Shown: positions 33,389 through 41,075, counted from the first letter of the stretch. The stretch: DNA of 44,831 nt from Armatimonadota bacterium (GCA_022567555.1 JADFGT010000004.1:18392-63222); one strand, 5' to 3'. The notes: generated by a model from the letters alone, not told the origin. Made by a program: numbers and translations.

Positions 33389-33738
33389 CCGGCTGGATTG
33401 GATATACAAGTGCGGCTTCCGGTTGTGGCGAGCCTACGCACACGGAAAGCTGAGATCGGTCTCCCAGTAGCTATTCCACGAAAAAAACCCCGCCGGCCGG
33501 GAGGGTGGTGTCTGTCACGACCTGCGGGGCGATCTCAAGAGATTTGGATCTCAGCACCCATTGTATCTCGATCGGGGAAGGCCGTCAACTGCGAAATGTA
33601 CCAGGATCAAGTTGAAAGAGCGAGACTAAGACGGTGCAGGTCGTCACGGCCGCCGCCGAGTGAGACGCTGGGATAGCATAGACAGAACGACTGCCGGGAT
33701 CTCCTGGCAGTCGTCTCTTCGAAAGGAGGTCGGGACAG
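33389..33738. other. Gene-free 350-bp stretch between convergent genes
   Basis: It contains a 9-bp perfect hairpin at 33687-33714 (ACGACTGCC/GGCAGTCGT), probably a terminator for one or both directions though without a strong U-run. On the minus strand a GC-rich stem is followed by seven T (33481-33512), a candidate terminator for the PEP-CTERM gene. Confidence 0.4.
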
Positions 33739-34323
33739 TTACGTCCGTCGCCTGCGGCGTGCCAACAGCGCCACTCCGGCTCCGAGTACCAGAAGTGTTG
33801 CCGGTTCCGGGACCAAAGTGCGGCTGAACTGAACAACCCGCCATGGCTGTTGAGGATTACCCGTCGCAAGAATGTAGCGCGTCTGATAGTGCCACTCGTC
33901 GAGCAGTAAGGTGCCTGTCAAGTCGGCTCGGTAGGACATATTGTGTACTGACCCGTCAACAGGCAAGTCGCTGCTGTCAGGAATCGGATCCGCCGGGTTC
34001 GCCAGTTCGGCGGATTCCAGCAACACAAAACCGTCGCGGTGGCCTGCATGAACCCAGCCGGGAGGAAGGCTAAGATTGGTCACTGCCGCAGGCCGCATAG
34101 GTGAAATTTTCAGGTAGTAGAAATCCAGGAAGGCAGGGTCACCATTTGCAGGATCGTAGCCAGAGGTATCAATCTCAATTGAAACGTCAAATAGGCTTCC
34201 GCCTGCGTCCGTTACAGTAACCTCGTAGGACGTACCAAATGGGTCTGTATCGAACAGCAGGAATGCCTCGCTGGGAACGGAACCTGCGGCCACCGCCAGT
34301 CCACAGATGATCAAGCGCAACAT
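33739..34323 (-). CDS. PEP-CTERM sorting-domain protein
   Basis: 194 aa from ATG 34323, which follows AAAGGAGA at 8 nt. The signal peptide ends near PSEAFLL. A beta-rich mature domain follows. The C-terminus is the full tripartite PEP-CTERM signal: the VPEPATL motif, a short hydrophobic helix and RRRRRT. Such proteins are cut and sorted by an exosortase (EpsH/XrtA), which is not in the window, so the element relies on the host for sorting. Role of the mature part unknown; a surface or matrix protein is typical. Confidence 0.9.
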   Translation of the reverse strand: MLRLIICGLAVAAGSVPSEAFLLFDTDPFGTSYEVTVTDAGGSLFDVSIEIDTSGYDPANGDPAFLDFYYLKISPMRPAAVTNLSLPPGWVHAGHRDGFVLLESAELANPADPIPDSSDLPVDGSVHNMSYRADLTGTLLLDEWHYQTRYILATGNPQQPWRVVQFSRTLVPEPATLLVLGAGVALLARRRRRT

Positions 34324-34482
34324 GTCAACAATCTCCTTTCCAACAAATCTTACTTCTGAATCGAACCGCGCAACAGCCAGCGACTGTGAAAGTCTGAACA
34401 TTATATTCGATATCCACCATGGATTCCCGAGAAGCGAAAAAACCTGTCAATAGTACGGGGCTGCCTAAGTTGACCTCCCGAA

Positions 34483-34591
34483 GTAGGGGTTCCTCACCCC
34501 CAGAGGTCAATAGGAGGGTCGGTAACTAACAGCAAAAGGATATTGGCATCCTCGGCGCGTCTCCCTCGTATCGAACCCCCGGCCTGGGGGG
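34483..34591 (+). repeat. Intergenic repeat, copy B
   Basis: Diverged partner of 31143-31250 in the same orientation. A CTAAC half-site is at 34526-34530. The two copies bound the DUF72, oxidase and PEP-CTERM segment. Confidence 0.65.
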
Positions 34592-34610
34592 TGCGTACCC
34601 CACGTCGCTG

Positions 34611-34877
34611 TCACGCCTTACGGGTAGGCGACGTGCTTCTCTTGTGCGCCTTCCGCCTCGCTCGCTTCCGCCAGGTCACCTGGAGCCTGACGCTTCCCCC
34701 CAATGCGCTAACGAGGCGCTCCAGGACCGCCAGGGAGATACCCTCTCTCCCCGACTCCAGATTGGCGATCCGGGAGCGATTCACCCCAAGGCGATCCGCA
34801 AGATCGGCCTGGGTCCACCCGAGCGCCTTCCGCCTCTCGTAAACCGTCTGTCGAAGGGTCTTCTGCCGGTCAATCAG
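34611..34877 (-). CDS. XRE-family helix-turn-helix regulator with a damaged or unusual start
   Basis: About 88 aa. A clear Cro/CI-type HTH is present: LRQTVYERRKALGWTQADLA, then RLGVNRSRIANLESG, followed by LERLVSALGGSVRLQVTW. This C-terminal strand is often seen in antitoxin-type XRE proteins (HigA- or HipB-like). No toxin partner is adjacent. No ATG, GTG or TTG is available before the HTH; only CTG 34877 or ATT 34874 are in frame after a TAA at 34887-34889. An ATG at 34893-34891 lies just upstream in another frame, and removing one T from the TTTT run would join it to the HTH frame (MLTFLLIDRQKT). So the gene is either recently frameshifted or uses a rare start. A palindrome (34886-34901) covers that ATG. 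Confidence 0.65.
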   Translation of the reverse strand: MIDRQKTLRQTVYERRKALGWTQADLADRLGVNRSRIANLESGREGISLAVLERLVSALGGSVRLQVTWRKRARRKAHKRSTSPTRKA

Positions 34878-34885
34878 GAGAAAAG

Positions 34886-34901
34886 GTTAGCATTTTCTAA
34901 C
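34886..34901 (+). promoter_or_regulatory. Operator-like palindrome
   Basis: GTTAG-CATTTT-CTAAC, perfect 5-bp arms, between the XRE gene start and the -35 box of the outward promoter 7 bp away. A natural binding site for the XRE protein, controlling both itself and the promoter. Confidence 0.6.
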
Positions 34902-34907
34902 AAACAC

Positions 34908-34936
34908 TTGACATTCGCCGTAATTTGGCCTATTAT
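34908..34936 (+). promoter_or_regulatory. Consensus-like sigma-70 promoter pointing out of the element
   Basis: TTGACA (34908-34913), a spacer of exactly 17 bp, then TATTAT (34931-34936). RNA would start near 34943 and run across the attachment site. In the circular form it would then reach the integrase GTG, about 150 nt away. Confidence 0.8.
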
Positions 34937-34984
34937 GTATAGGCGTTTTCGCAGGTTCAAGACCCACCGCGCCAGGTTCAAACG

Positions 34985-35051
34985 GCTCAGTTGGCAGAGC
35001 ACTACAATGACACTGTAGGGGTCGCTGGTTCAAGTCCAGTACCGCCCACCA
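34985..35051 (+). repeat. attR: 67-bp repeat of tRNA-Val 3' part
   Basis: Identical to 19061-19127. The 5' acceptor strand is missing (the bases before it are GTTCAAACG), so it cannot fold as a tRNA. The stretch 35052-35298 after it has no gene I trust. Confidence 0.97.
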
Positions 35052-35298
35052 TCCCAAACGTACGCTGAACGACTCTCGCTGCTGAATTCACCGACGAACA
35101 GAGAGGACACGAATAACGGACACGACGCATTACCGGGTTGACATGGCAAGACTTTGGCGCGCAGGGACCTGGCTCGCCTTGCTGCGGGCGACCGAACGTC
35201 CAAGCCCGGGCCTTGAGTTTCGTGTAACAATCGGTTCCTCGTCCATGCGCTTACAGTCGCCAGAAAGGAACCGCCGCGCGGACCGCCGTCAGATCCGA

Positions 35299-36318
35299 AT
35301 GCGCGGTATGCGGTCGCTTCTCGCCCTTGCGTTATGCGTGGCGGCCGTTGCCTGCGCGGACGAACTGGTTCTGACGAACGGCGACAGATTGACCGGGATG
35401 TTGGAGAGCATCGTGAGCGGGAAGGTCACGTTCCTATCGGACCTTTTGGGCAAAGTGACAGTCGAGGTGAATAACGTCCAGACGTTTTCTACCGACGCGC
35501 CGGCCGAAATCCACCTTCGCGACGGACGCGTCATCCGAGGCGTCATCTCCGCTTCCGGCGCCGGATGGATCGCCGTACACACGCCCGGCGCGACGCCGGA
35601 AAGAGTCGCAATTGAAGATATCGCCTCGCTGAACCCGCCGCCCAAGCCGAAACCGCGATGGAAGGGGGACGTGAGCGCCGGCATGACCTTCGTGCGAAGC
35701 GACGCGGACACTGAGAACGTCAACATAAGCCTAACGCTCGACCGCGCCGGGGAGAAGGACCGCATTACGTTTCACTCGGTCTATCTTTACGGACGGCAGC
35801 GTGACCCCGCGACCGGAACGAACATCACGACCCAAGCCACGTGGTATGCAACCGGTGAGTATAAGTATCTCCTTCCGAATCGGTTCTTTGTCTATGCGCA
35901 CAGCCGGGCCGAGCAGGACCGCATTCGGAGCCTGGACATGAGGCTCATCGCCGGCTTGGGTGGGGGCTACCGGTGGGTGCAGCGTCCCGGTTTCAGCCTG
36001 TTCACCGAGGCGGGGCTCTCCTGGCTGCGAGAAGAATTCTCCGGTTCGCCCGGAAACGAAAGTGTTGCCGGCCAGTTCGCTTACAATGTGTCTGTCGAGT
36101 TGGGGGATCGAATGCAACTTGTGCACAAGCTGTCCGTTTATCCGAACCTGCAGGACATCGGCGACTACTTCCTTACGACGGAGTTGGACGTGCGGACAAC
36201 GCTGACTTCCAGCCTGTTCCTTAATCTGAAACTGGTGTTCGACTTCGATTCGACTCCCGCGCCCGGCGCGCGGAAGGACAGCATAAAGTACCTGTTGGGC
36301 GTCGGCCTGAGGTTTTAG
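35299..36318 (+). CDS. DUF481 outer-membrane protein
   Basis: 339 aa from ATG 35299; ATG 35308 is equally possible and the frame is open to 35143. A signal peptide ends near VACADEL. Residues about 20-110 form a small beta domain with twice-repeated LTNGDRLTGML and HLRDGRVIRGVI strands, as in other secreted proteins with an adhesion-like RNP/SH3-like fold. A DUF481 beta barrel follows (VSAGMTFVRSDADTENVNIS, ending YLLGVGLRF). DUF481 proteins (YdiY-like, 'salt-induced outer membrane protein') have no settled function. It is the first host gene after the element, and the outward promoter of the element may reach it. Confidence 0.8.
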   Translation: MRGMRSLLALALCVAAVACADELVLTNGDRLTGMLESIVSGKVTFLSDLLGKVTVEVNNVQTFSTDAPAEIHLRDGRVIRGVISASGAGWIAVHTPGATPERVAIEDIASLNPPPKPKPRWKGDVSAGMTFVRSDADTENVNISLTLDRAGEKDRITFHSVYLYGRQRDPATGTNITTQATWYATGEYKYLLPNRFFVYAHSRAEQDRIRSLDMRLIAGLGGGYRWVQRPGFSLFTEAGLSWLREEFSGSPGNESVAGQFAYNVSVELGDRMQLVHKLSVYPNLQDIGDYFLTTELDVRTTLTSSLFLNLKLVFDFDSTPAPGARKDSIKYLLGVGLRF

Positions 36319-36389
36319 CCGCCGGGAACGCGCGGGCCGGCGAAGCAGCCGCGAACCACGGAGGACGCAGGGATGGTGCTCTCCGGCCG

Positions 36390-36983
36390 CTACGCTAGGT
36401 ACGGCTTCCAGATGTGGGTTATCAGGGGGCCGAGGCGGGTCATGGGGTCGGGGGACCGCTTCGCCTTGGAGAGCAGGAACAGGCCGTGGACGTAGGCGAG
36501 GCAGGCACCGGCCAACTCCTCGATTGGCGTGTCGGGCAGGAGGTCCATCTCGGCGACCGCCAGTCGGAATGACGCCGACAGTTTCCGCTCCACCAGTTCC
36601 AGCGTCTCCGCCGCCTTCTTCCGCATCTCTTCTGGGACGCCCGCGCCTTCGGCGCAGCAGTTGGCGGCCAGGCAGCCGAGAACCGGGTCCTGTTTCTGCA
36701 GTTGCGCCGTGATGACCGTGATCAGGCGCAGTGGGTGCTCGAGCGGGTCGTAGGCCGGGGAGAACGCCTCATTCACGACCTCCTGCTCGAAGCGCCGGCT
36801 GTACTCCTCCATCACGGCTTCTCCGAGGACCTCTTTCGACTTGAAGAAGTGGTAGAAACTGCCCTTGCCGACCTTGGCCGCCTGCATGATGGCCTCGACA
36901 CCCACATCCGTGTAGCCCCGCTCGCCCATGAGGTTGAGCGCGCTGTCCAGAATCCGCTGCTTTGCGTCCGATTGCCTGCCCAT
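36390..36983 (-). CDS. TetR-family transcriptional regulator
   Basis: 197 aa. The N-terminal HTH is typical: AKQRILDSALNLMGERGYTD, then IMQAAKVGKGSFYHFFKSKE. The C-terminal ligand domain (AcrR/TetR_C type, with GCLAANCCAEGAG) resembles that of reductive-stress or solvent-sensing TetR proteins, but the ligand is unknown. It is divergent from the amidohydrolase gene. A perfect 9-bp palindrome touches its start codon, so autorepression is likely. Confidence 0.93.
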   Translation of the reverse strand: MGRQSDAKQRILDSALNLMGERGYTDVGVEAIMQAAKVGKGSFYHFFKSKEVLGEAVMEEYSRRFEQEVVNEAFSPAYDPLEHPLRLITVITAQLQKQDPVLGCLAANCCAEGAGVPEEMRKKAAETLELVERKLSASFRLAVAEMDLLPDTPIEELAGACLAYVHGLFLLSKAKRSPDPMTRLGPLITHIWKPYLA

Positions 36984-37008
36984 ATACTGTACCGTTCGCT
37001 ACAGTATA
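36983..37008 (+). promoter_or_regulatory. TetR operator candidate
   Basis: TATACTGTA-CCGTTCGC-TACAGTATA, perfect 9-bp arms. It overlaps the first base of the tetR start codon (36981-36983) and lies about 155 bp before the amidohydrolase start. Confidence 0.8.
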
Positions 37009-37056
37009 GTAGACGCCGGGTTCGGCGTAGGAGTTTCACGCCATAGCCGACGAATC

Positions 37057-37088
37057 CGACTGACGACTGACGGCGGGCGACTGGCGAC
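37057..37088 (+). repeat. Degenerate 7-bp tandem repeats
   Basis: CGACTGA/CGACTGG-type heptads, followed by AACCACA-type heptads to about 37112. A related heptad array lies at 43160-43195 in the opposite sense. Confidence 0.5.
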
Positions 37089-37162
37089 AAACCACAAACC
37101 ACAACCTACAAACTCCCCTCGGCTTGACACTTGGATGCAGACGGCGCAATGATGGGCCCGTC

Positions 37163-38782
37163 ATGTTGAGCCTACTGGTTGCCTGCCTTCTGACCCCCCA
37201 GCCCGCCGACCTCGTCATCGAAAACGCCCGAATCTGGAGCGACGGGCGGGTCGGCTTCGCCGAGTTTGCGGCCGTGCGCGACGGCCGGTTCGTTTACGTG
37301 GGCCCGAAAAGAGAGGAGTTCATCGGAGAGGGAACGGAGCGGGTGAACGCCAGGGGGCGGGTCGTCCTGCCCGGGCTGATTGACTCGCACGTTCACATGA
37401 TGGGCGGCGGCGCCAGCCTCACGCAACTGTATTTGCGCGACGCAAAGGACAAACCCGACTTCATCCGACTCGTCGAGGAATGGGCCGATGGTCTGCCGGC
37501 GGGCAAGTGGGTGCTGGGCGGGAGGTGGTCGGTCGAAAGTTGGGCCGTCCGCGAGCAACCGACCAAGGAGTGGGTTGACCCTGTGACGGGCGACCGGCCG
37601 CTCTATCTGTCGCGGATGGACGGCCACTCGGCGCTCGTGAACTCGGCGGCGCTGCGCCTGGCGGGGATCACGAAGGATGGTCCACCGGACCCGGAGGGCG
37701 GCGTGATTGACCGCGACGCTGAGACCGGTGAGCCCACCGGCATCCTGCGCGAGTCCGCGATGGGGATCGTTTCGCGGCACATCCCTGCGACCACCTTCGA
37801 CGACAGGGTGGAGGCGTTGAAGCGGGCGATGGAGGAGGCGAACCGGAACGGCGTGACGGCGGTCAGCGACATCCCGGGCCTGGGCAGCCTGCCTGTCTAT
37901 GAACGTCTGGCGGAGTCGGGCGATCTCACCGTGCGCTTCTTCCTTTATCCGACAGCAGGCGACTGGCAATCGGCGGCGGAAACCGTTAAAGGTTTCAAGG
38001 CGAAGAAAGGCTGGGTCGAGGTCAAGGGTTTCAAGGCGTTTGTGGACGGCAGTTTGGGCTCGCGGACCGCATTCATGCGCGAGCCTTTTTTCGGCAACGA
38101 GCCGGGGCGCGAGAACTGGCGCGGCCTCCTGACGGAAGGAGTTGAAGACGGACGGTTTGCCCGCAACGCCGCCGCCGCCCGCGACGCGGGGATGCAGACA
38201 ATCGTGCACGCCATAGGAGACGAGGCGAACCATATTCTTTTGAACACCCTCGCAGACGTTTATCAAGACATCGCCAAGGCGCGCTGCCGCAGCGAGCACG
38301 CCCAGCACCTGTTGCCCGAAGATATCTTTCGTTTCGGCGAACTCGGACTTATCGCCTCGATGCAGCCTTATCACAAGGCGGACGACGGGCGGTACGCAGA
38401 GGATTACATAGGCGCGGAAAGGTGCAGATCGAGTTACGCGTTCAAGTCGCTTCTGAACGCGGGCGCGGTATTGGCGTTCGGTTCCGACTGGCCGGTCGTC
38501 TCCATCAATCCTTTCTTGGGGATAGAGGCGGCGGTTACGGGCCGCACGCTCGACGGGAAGCTCTGGCAGACGCAGGAGAACATCAGCGTGGGAGAGGCGC
38601 TTCGGTGCTATACGTCTCGCGGGGCGTATGCGGCGTTCGCCGAGGACGAGATAGGCAAAATCGCGCCCGGATTCCGCGCTGACTTCGTCATCCTGAACCG
38701 TTCGCCGTTTGATGCGAACCCGCAATGGTCGGAGATACGCCCGACGGCGGTGTACGTCGAGGGAAAGCTGGTGTTTCCGTAG
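37163..38782 (+). CDS. YtcJ-type metal-dependent amidohydrolase
   Basis: 539 aa from ATG 37163 (frame open to 37124). It hydrolyses an amide or imide of unknown identity. Amidohydrolase-3 family: DLVIENARIW start, metal-binding DSHVHMMGGG, LYLSRMDGHSALVNSAAL, later His in VHAIGDEANH, and the metal Asp in FGSDWPVVSINP. Near the N-terminus LLVAC resembles a lipobox, but the segment before it is only five residues, so export is uncertain. TTGACA at 37124-37129 may be its -35. The divergent TetR may regulate it. Confidence 0.9.
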   Translation: MLSLLVACLLTPQPADLVIENARIWSDGRVGFAEFAAVRDGRFVYVGPKREEFIGEGTERVNARGRVVLPGLIDSHVHMMGGGASLTQLYLRDAKDKPDFIRLVEEWADGLPAGKWVLGGRWSVESWAVREQPTKEWVDPVTGDRPLYLSRMDGHSALVNSAALRLAGITKDGPPDPEGGVIDRDAETGEPTGILRESAMGIVSRHIPATTFDDRVEALKRAMEEANRNGVTAVSDIPGLGSLPVYERLAESGDLTVRFFLYPTAGDWQSAAETVKGFKAKKGWVEVKGFKAFVDGSLGSRTAFMREPFFGNEPGRENWRGLLTEGVEDGRFARNAAAARDAGMQTIVHAIGDEANHILLNTLADVYQDIAKARCRSEHAQHLLPEDIFRFGELGLIASMQPYHKADDGRYAEDYIGAERCRSSYAFKSLLNAGAVLAFGSDWPVVSINPFLGIEAAVTGRTLDGKLWQTQENISVGEALRCYTSRGAYAAFAEDEIGKIAPGFRADFVILNRSPFDANPQWSEIRPTAVYVEGKLVFP

Positions 38783-38924
38783 ATCTCCGGTCAGATTCGG
38801 AACGACCGGCCCCGCATCAAGAAGGACAAGGGTCCGCAGGGGCCGAAACCTGCGATAATCCTGAGTTGCTGGGCGGGCCCTGCTAAGGGTCGCGGCCGGT
38901 GCCTGGACGGTGCAAGGGAAGATC

Positions 38925-41075
38925 ATGTACGCGGCGATTCTGCTAATGGTGCTGGCCGCGCAAGGGCCGGCCGACCTGAAGGCCGACGAGAGGCTTTCGG
39001 CGAACGTCACGGTGCGCGCCGACGCCGAGATGGTAGGCGACGTGATCGGAAGGATGTCCGATGCGCTGGGTGTTCGGCTGAGGACGTCCTCCGAAATCGA
39101 GCAGGACCTTATCGTTTTGTTCGCGCAGGAGCGGCCGGCGCATGAGGTGCTGTCCGTCATCGCGGAGCACTTTGAGTGGGAGTGGCGGAAAGCGGAAGAG
39201 GGTTATCGGCTTGTCCAGACATCCGAAGCGAAGAGAGAGGAAGAGCGGCGGCTTCGCGAGTTGATTCTCGAGCCTTACCTAAAGATCGGCCAGTCGGCGA
39301 AGAAAGCCCTCGAAGAAGGCGAGTCCGACAGGGAGAGACTGCTCAAACGTTGGGGCGAGATCCAAAAGAGTTTGAGCGAATTGCCAGGATATGATGAAAT
39401 GCAAGGTCGGCCTCCGGAGCTCGCGGTGCGTGCCGCGCTCGACCGGGAAAAGCGAAGCTTGGTGATCAGGGTCAGTTCCAAGTGGCGGCTCGTTAGCACG
39501 GTTTTGGCGGAGATGTCCGATGACGAGTGGTGGGCACTGGATCGCGACTTCAAACTCGTCTATTCAACGAATCCGACTCGATGGCAGCGACCCATAAGCC
39601 GCAAGGCGTTGCCCGCCGCCCGGCAGTTGATCCTTGACTTGGCGGCAGAGGCTCGCGGCGGCGCGAACAACCCGGACCCGCTGATGCCGATCGGCCTCGA
39701 TCACTTGCCTGAGGACGTCGCCGCGGTTCGCGTCGTACTTGAGCGTTCCGGATTCCCGACGCGCTCTCGCCGGGATGCGGTCTATCTGAGCGTCCAGGTC
39801 GCGCTGTTGGACGCGAACGGAGATGCGCTTGCCGTTGAAACCGTGGGCGCTGAAGCCCTGAACGCGGGCGGCACTGAAGCCGTGCAGACGCAGAAGCCGC
39901 CGAAGCACGCAAAGTTGGATGAGCCGCTGCGTCCCTCGGCCGGGCTTCTCCGGGCCAACCGGCCTTCGCTCGTTGTCAACGAAGCGACCCTGGCGAGCGA
40001 GCAGTCCCGAGTTGAATATCTCCGTCTTGGGTCGAAGGTTGACGTTCTATCGGACCTGGGGCGGCTGCTGAACCAGGTTGCGGCTTCAGCTGGAATCTGC
40101 GTGATAGCGGACCGGTACGACAACCTTGGCCGCGCGATTGAGCCCATCCAAACGCGCACGCTCGGGACGGCGCTGGGACACTTGGCGCAGCAAGGTAGAT
40201 ACGAATGGAGTTTCGACGGCACGTGGGCGCGCTTTCGCACTGAGGGATGGCCGCTCGCTCGCGCCTCGACCGTGCCGCGAAAGACGCTCTATGCGTTTCG
40301 AGACAAGGTGATGGGCGACGACGGGTACGCACTCGACGATCTGGCGTCGCTCGCCCTCGCCGTGACCGACCGGCAGGCGTGCGCACCCTCTCTCTGTCGG
40401 TTGTGGGCGGGCTACTGGAGGCTTTTCAGCGTCGAGGACGGCGGCGCGACCCTATACCTCTTGCGCATGTGGGCTGAGTTGACGGCTTCGCAGAAGGCAG
40501 CGCTCTTGAGTCGCCAGCCGTTGTCCTTCTGGTCGCTGTCGCCGCTTGCGCGGAGGCAGCTGGAGGCGACGATCTATCGTCTCTCTCCCGACCGGACATA
40601 CATCTACGGTGGAGGGACCTGGTTGGGGCGAGCGTTGGACCGGCCGTCCAATTCGTGGTACATGGAGCGGCAGTTTCGAGGACAGTGGGGGAAGGATATC
40701 ACCCAACTTCTGCCGGACGGGCTCCCGCAGGATGGGGAGTTTCGGCTGTCGGCGACCGCCGTTCTCCCCAAGGTTTTCATGAAGGACAATTGGGGGAACC
40801 TTTACCTCGCAGGACCGGGCACAGTGGCTGAGTGGCGTGTCTTCCGCGAACGTTTCGGGGACACACCGGTTTCATATACATACCGCGCCGGCCAAGGAGT
40901 AGGGATTGCGTTCACGTTCGAACTTGGCGATTCCCTTTCTCTGGTAGATCCTGTATGGACCTCGCATCCGCTTCCCGGGTCCAAGTTCGGGGAGGTGACG
41001 ACTTTGCCTGCAGAGATGCAGAAGCAAATTGAAAAGGAATTGTCGGAAATGAGAACCTGGAGCCCGCCGCCTTGA
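38925..41075 (+). CDS. Unknown exported protein with STN-like N-terminal domain
   Basis: 716 aa from ATG 38925, after AAGGGAAGATC. A signal-like start (MYAAILLMVLAAQGPADL) is followed at residues about 20-95 by a secretin/TonB short N-terminal-like fold: VTVRADAEMVGDVIGRMSDA, then HEVLSVIAEHFEWEWRKAEE, like STN modules that dock receptors. A coiled-coil-prone stretch (REEERRLRELILEPYLKIGQ) and a large remainder without known motifs follow. A second STN-like unit may lie near VDVLSDLGRLLNQVAASAG. There is no secretin pore or TonB barrel. It may be a lineage-specific envelope protein. Confidence 0.6.
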   Translation: MYAAILLMVLAAQGPADLKADERLSANVTVRADAEMVGDVIGRMSDALGVRLRTSSEIEQDLIVLFAQERPAHEVLSVIAEHFEWEWRKAEEGYRLVQTSEAKREEERRLRELILEPYLKIGQSAKKALEEGESDRERLLKRWGEIQKSLSELPGYDEMQGRPPELAVRAALDREKRSLVIRVSSKWRLVSTVLAEMSDDEWWALDRDFKLVYSTNPTRWQRPISRKALPAARQLILDLAAEARGGANNPDPLMPIGLDHLPEDVAAVRVVLERSGFPTRSRRDAVYLSVQVALLDANGDALAVETVGAEALNAGGTEAVQTQKPPKHAKLDEPLRPSAGLLRANRPSLVVNEATLASEQSRVEYLRLGSKVDVLSDLGRLLNQVAASAGICVIADRYDNLGRAIEPIQTRTLGTALGHLAQQGRYEWSFDGTWARFRTEGWPLARASTVPRKTLYAFRDKVMGDDGYALDDLASLALAVTDRQACAPSLCRLWAGYWRLFSVEDGGATLYLLRMWAELTASQKAALLSRQPLSFWSLSPLARRQLEATIYRLSPDRTYIYGGGTWLGRALDRPSNSWYMERQFRGQWGKDITQLLPDGLPQDGEFRLSATAVLPKVFMKDNWGNLYLAGPGTVAEWRVFRERFGDTPVSYTYRAGQGVGIAFTFELGDSLSLVDPVWTSHPLPGSKFGEVTTLPAEMQKQIEKELSEMRTWSPPP

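Larger units (their letters stand above)
19052..35051. mobile_element. Integrative element of about 16 kb in tRNA-Val
   Basis: The ends are the 67-bp direct repeats. It carries a tyrosine integrase at the left end next to the tRNA, a Prim-Pol primase, a PD-(D/E)XK nuclease, a sigma-like protein, a Zn-ribbon protein, two trypsin-fold proteases, PD40 propellers and metabolic cargo. I see no capsid, tail, portal, terminase, relaxase or type IV secretion genes. It is therefore a satellite, a degraded prophage or an integrated plasmid. By eye its base composition is less GC-rich than the flanks, mainly at 20300-34500; I have not computed this. Confidence 0.92.

Noticed and set aside
30330-34591. 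Integron cassette array with attC sites
   Set aside because: The repeats lack paired GTTRRRY/RYYYAAC cores, genes point both ways, and no intI-type insert is seen in the integrase.
34985-35051. Second tRNA-Val gene
   Set aside because: Only the part from the D arm to CCA is present; the 5' acceptor strand is replaced by GTTCAAACG, which cannot pair with ACCGCCC. It is the attachment-site repeat.
37172-39160. 662-codon open frame on the minus strand
   Set aside because: It is antisense to the amidohydrolase and the next gene, Arg/His/Pro-rich and without motifs: a GC-bias shadow frame. The same holds for the long minus frame at 10436-11803.
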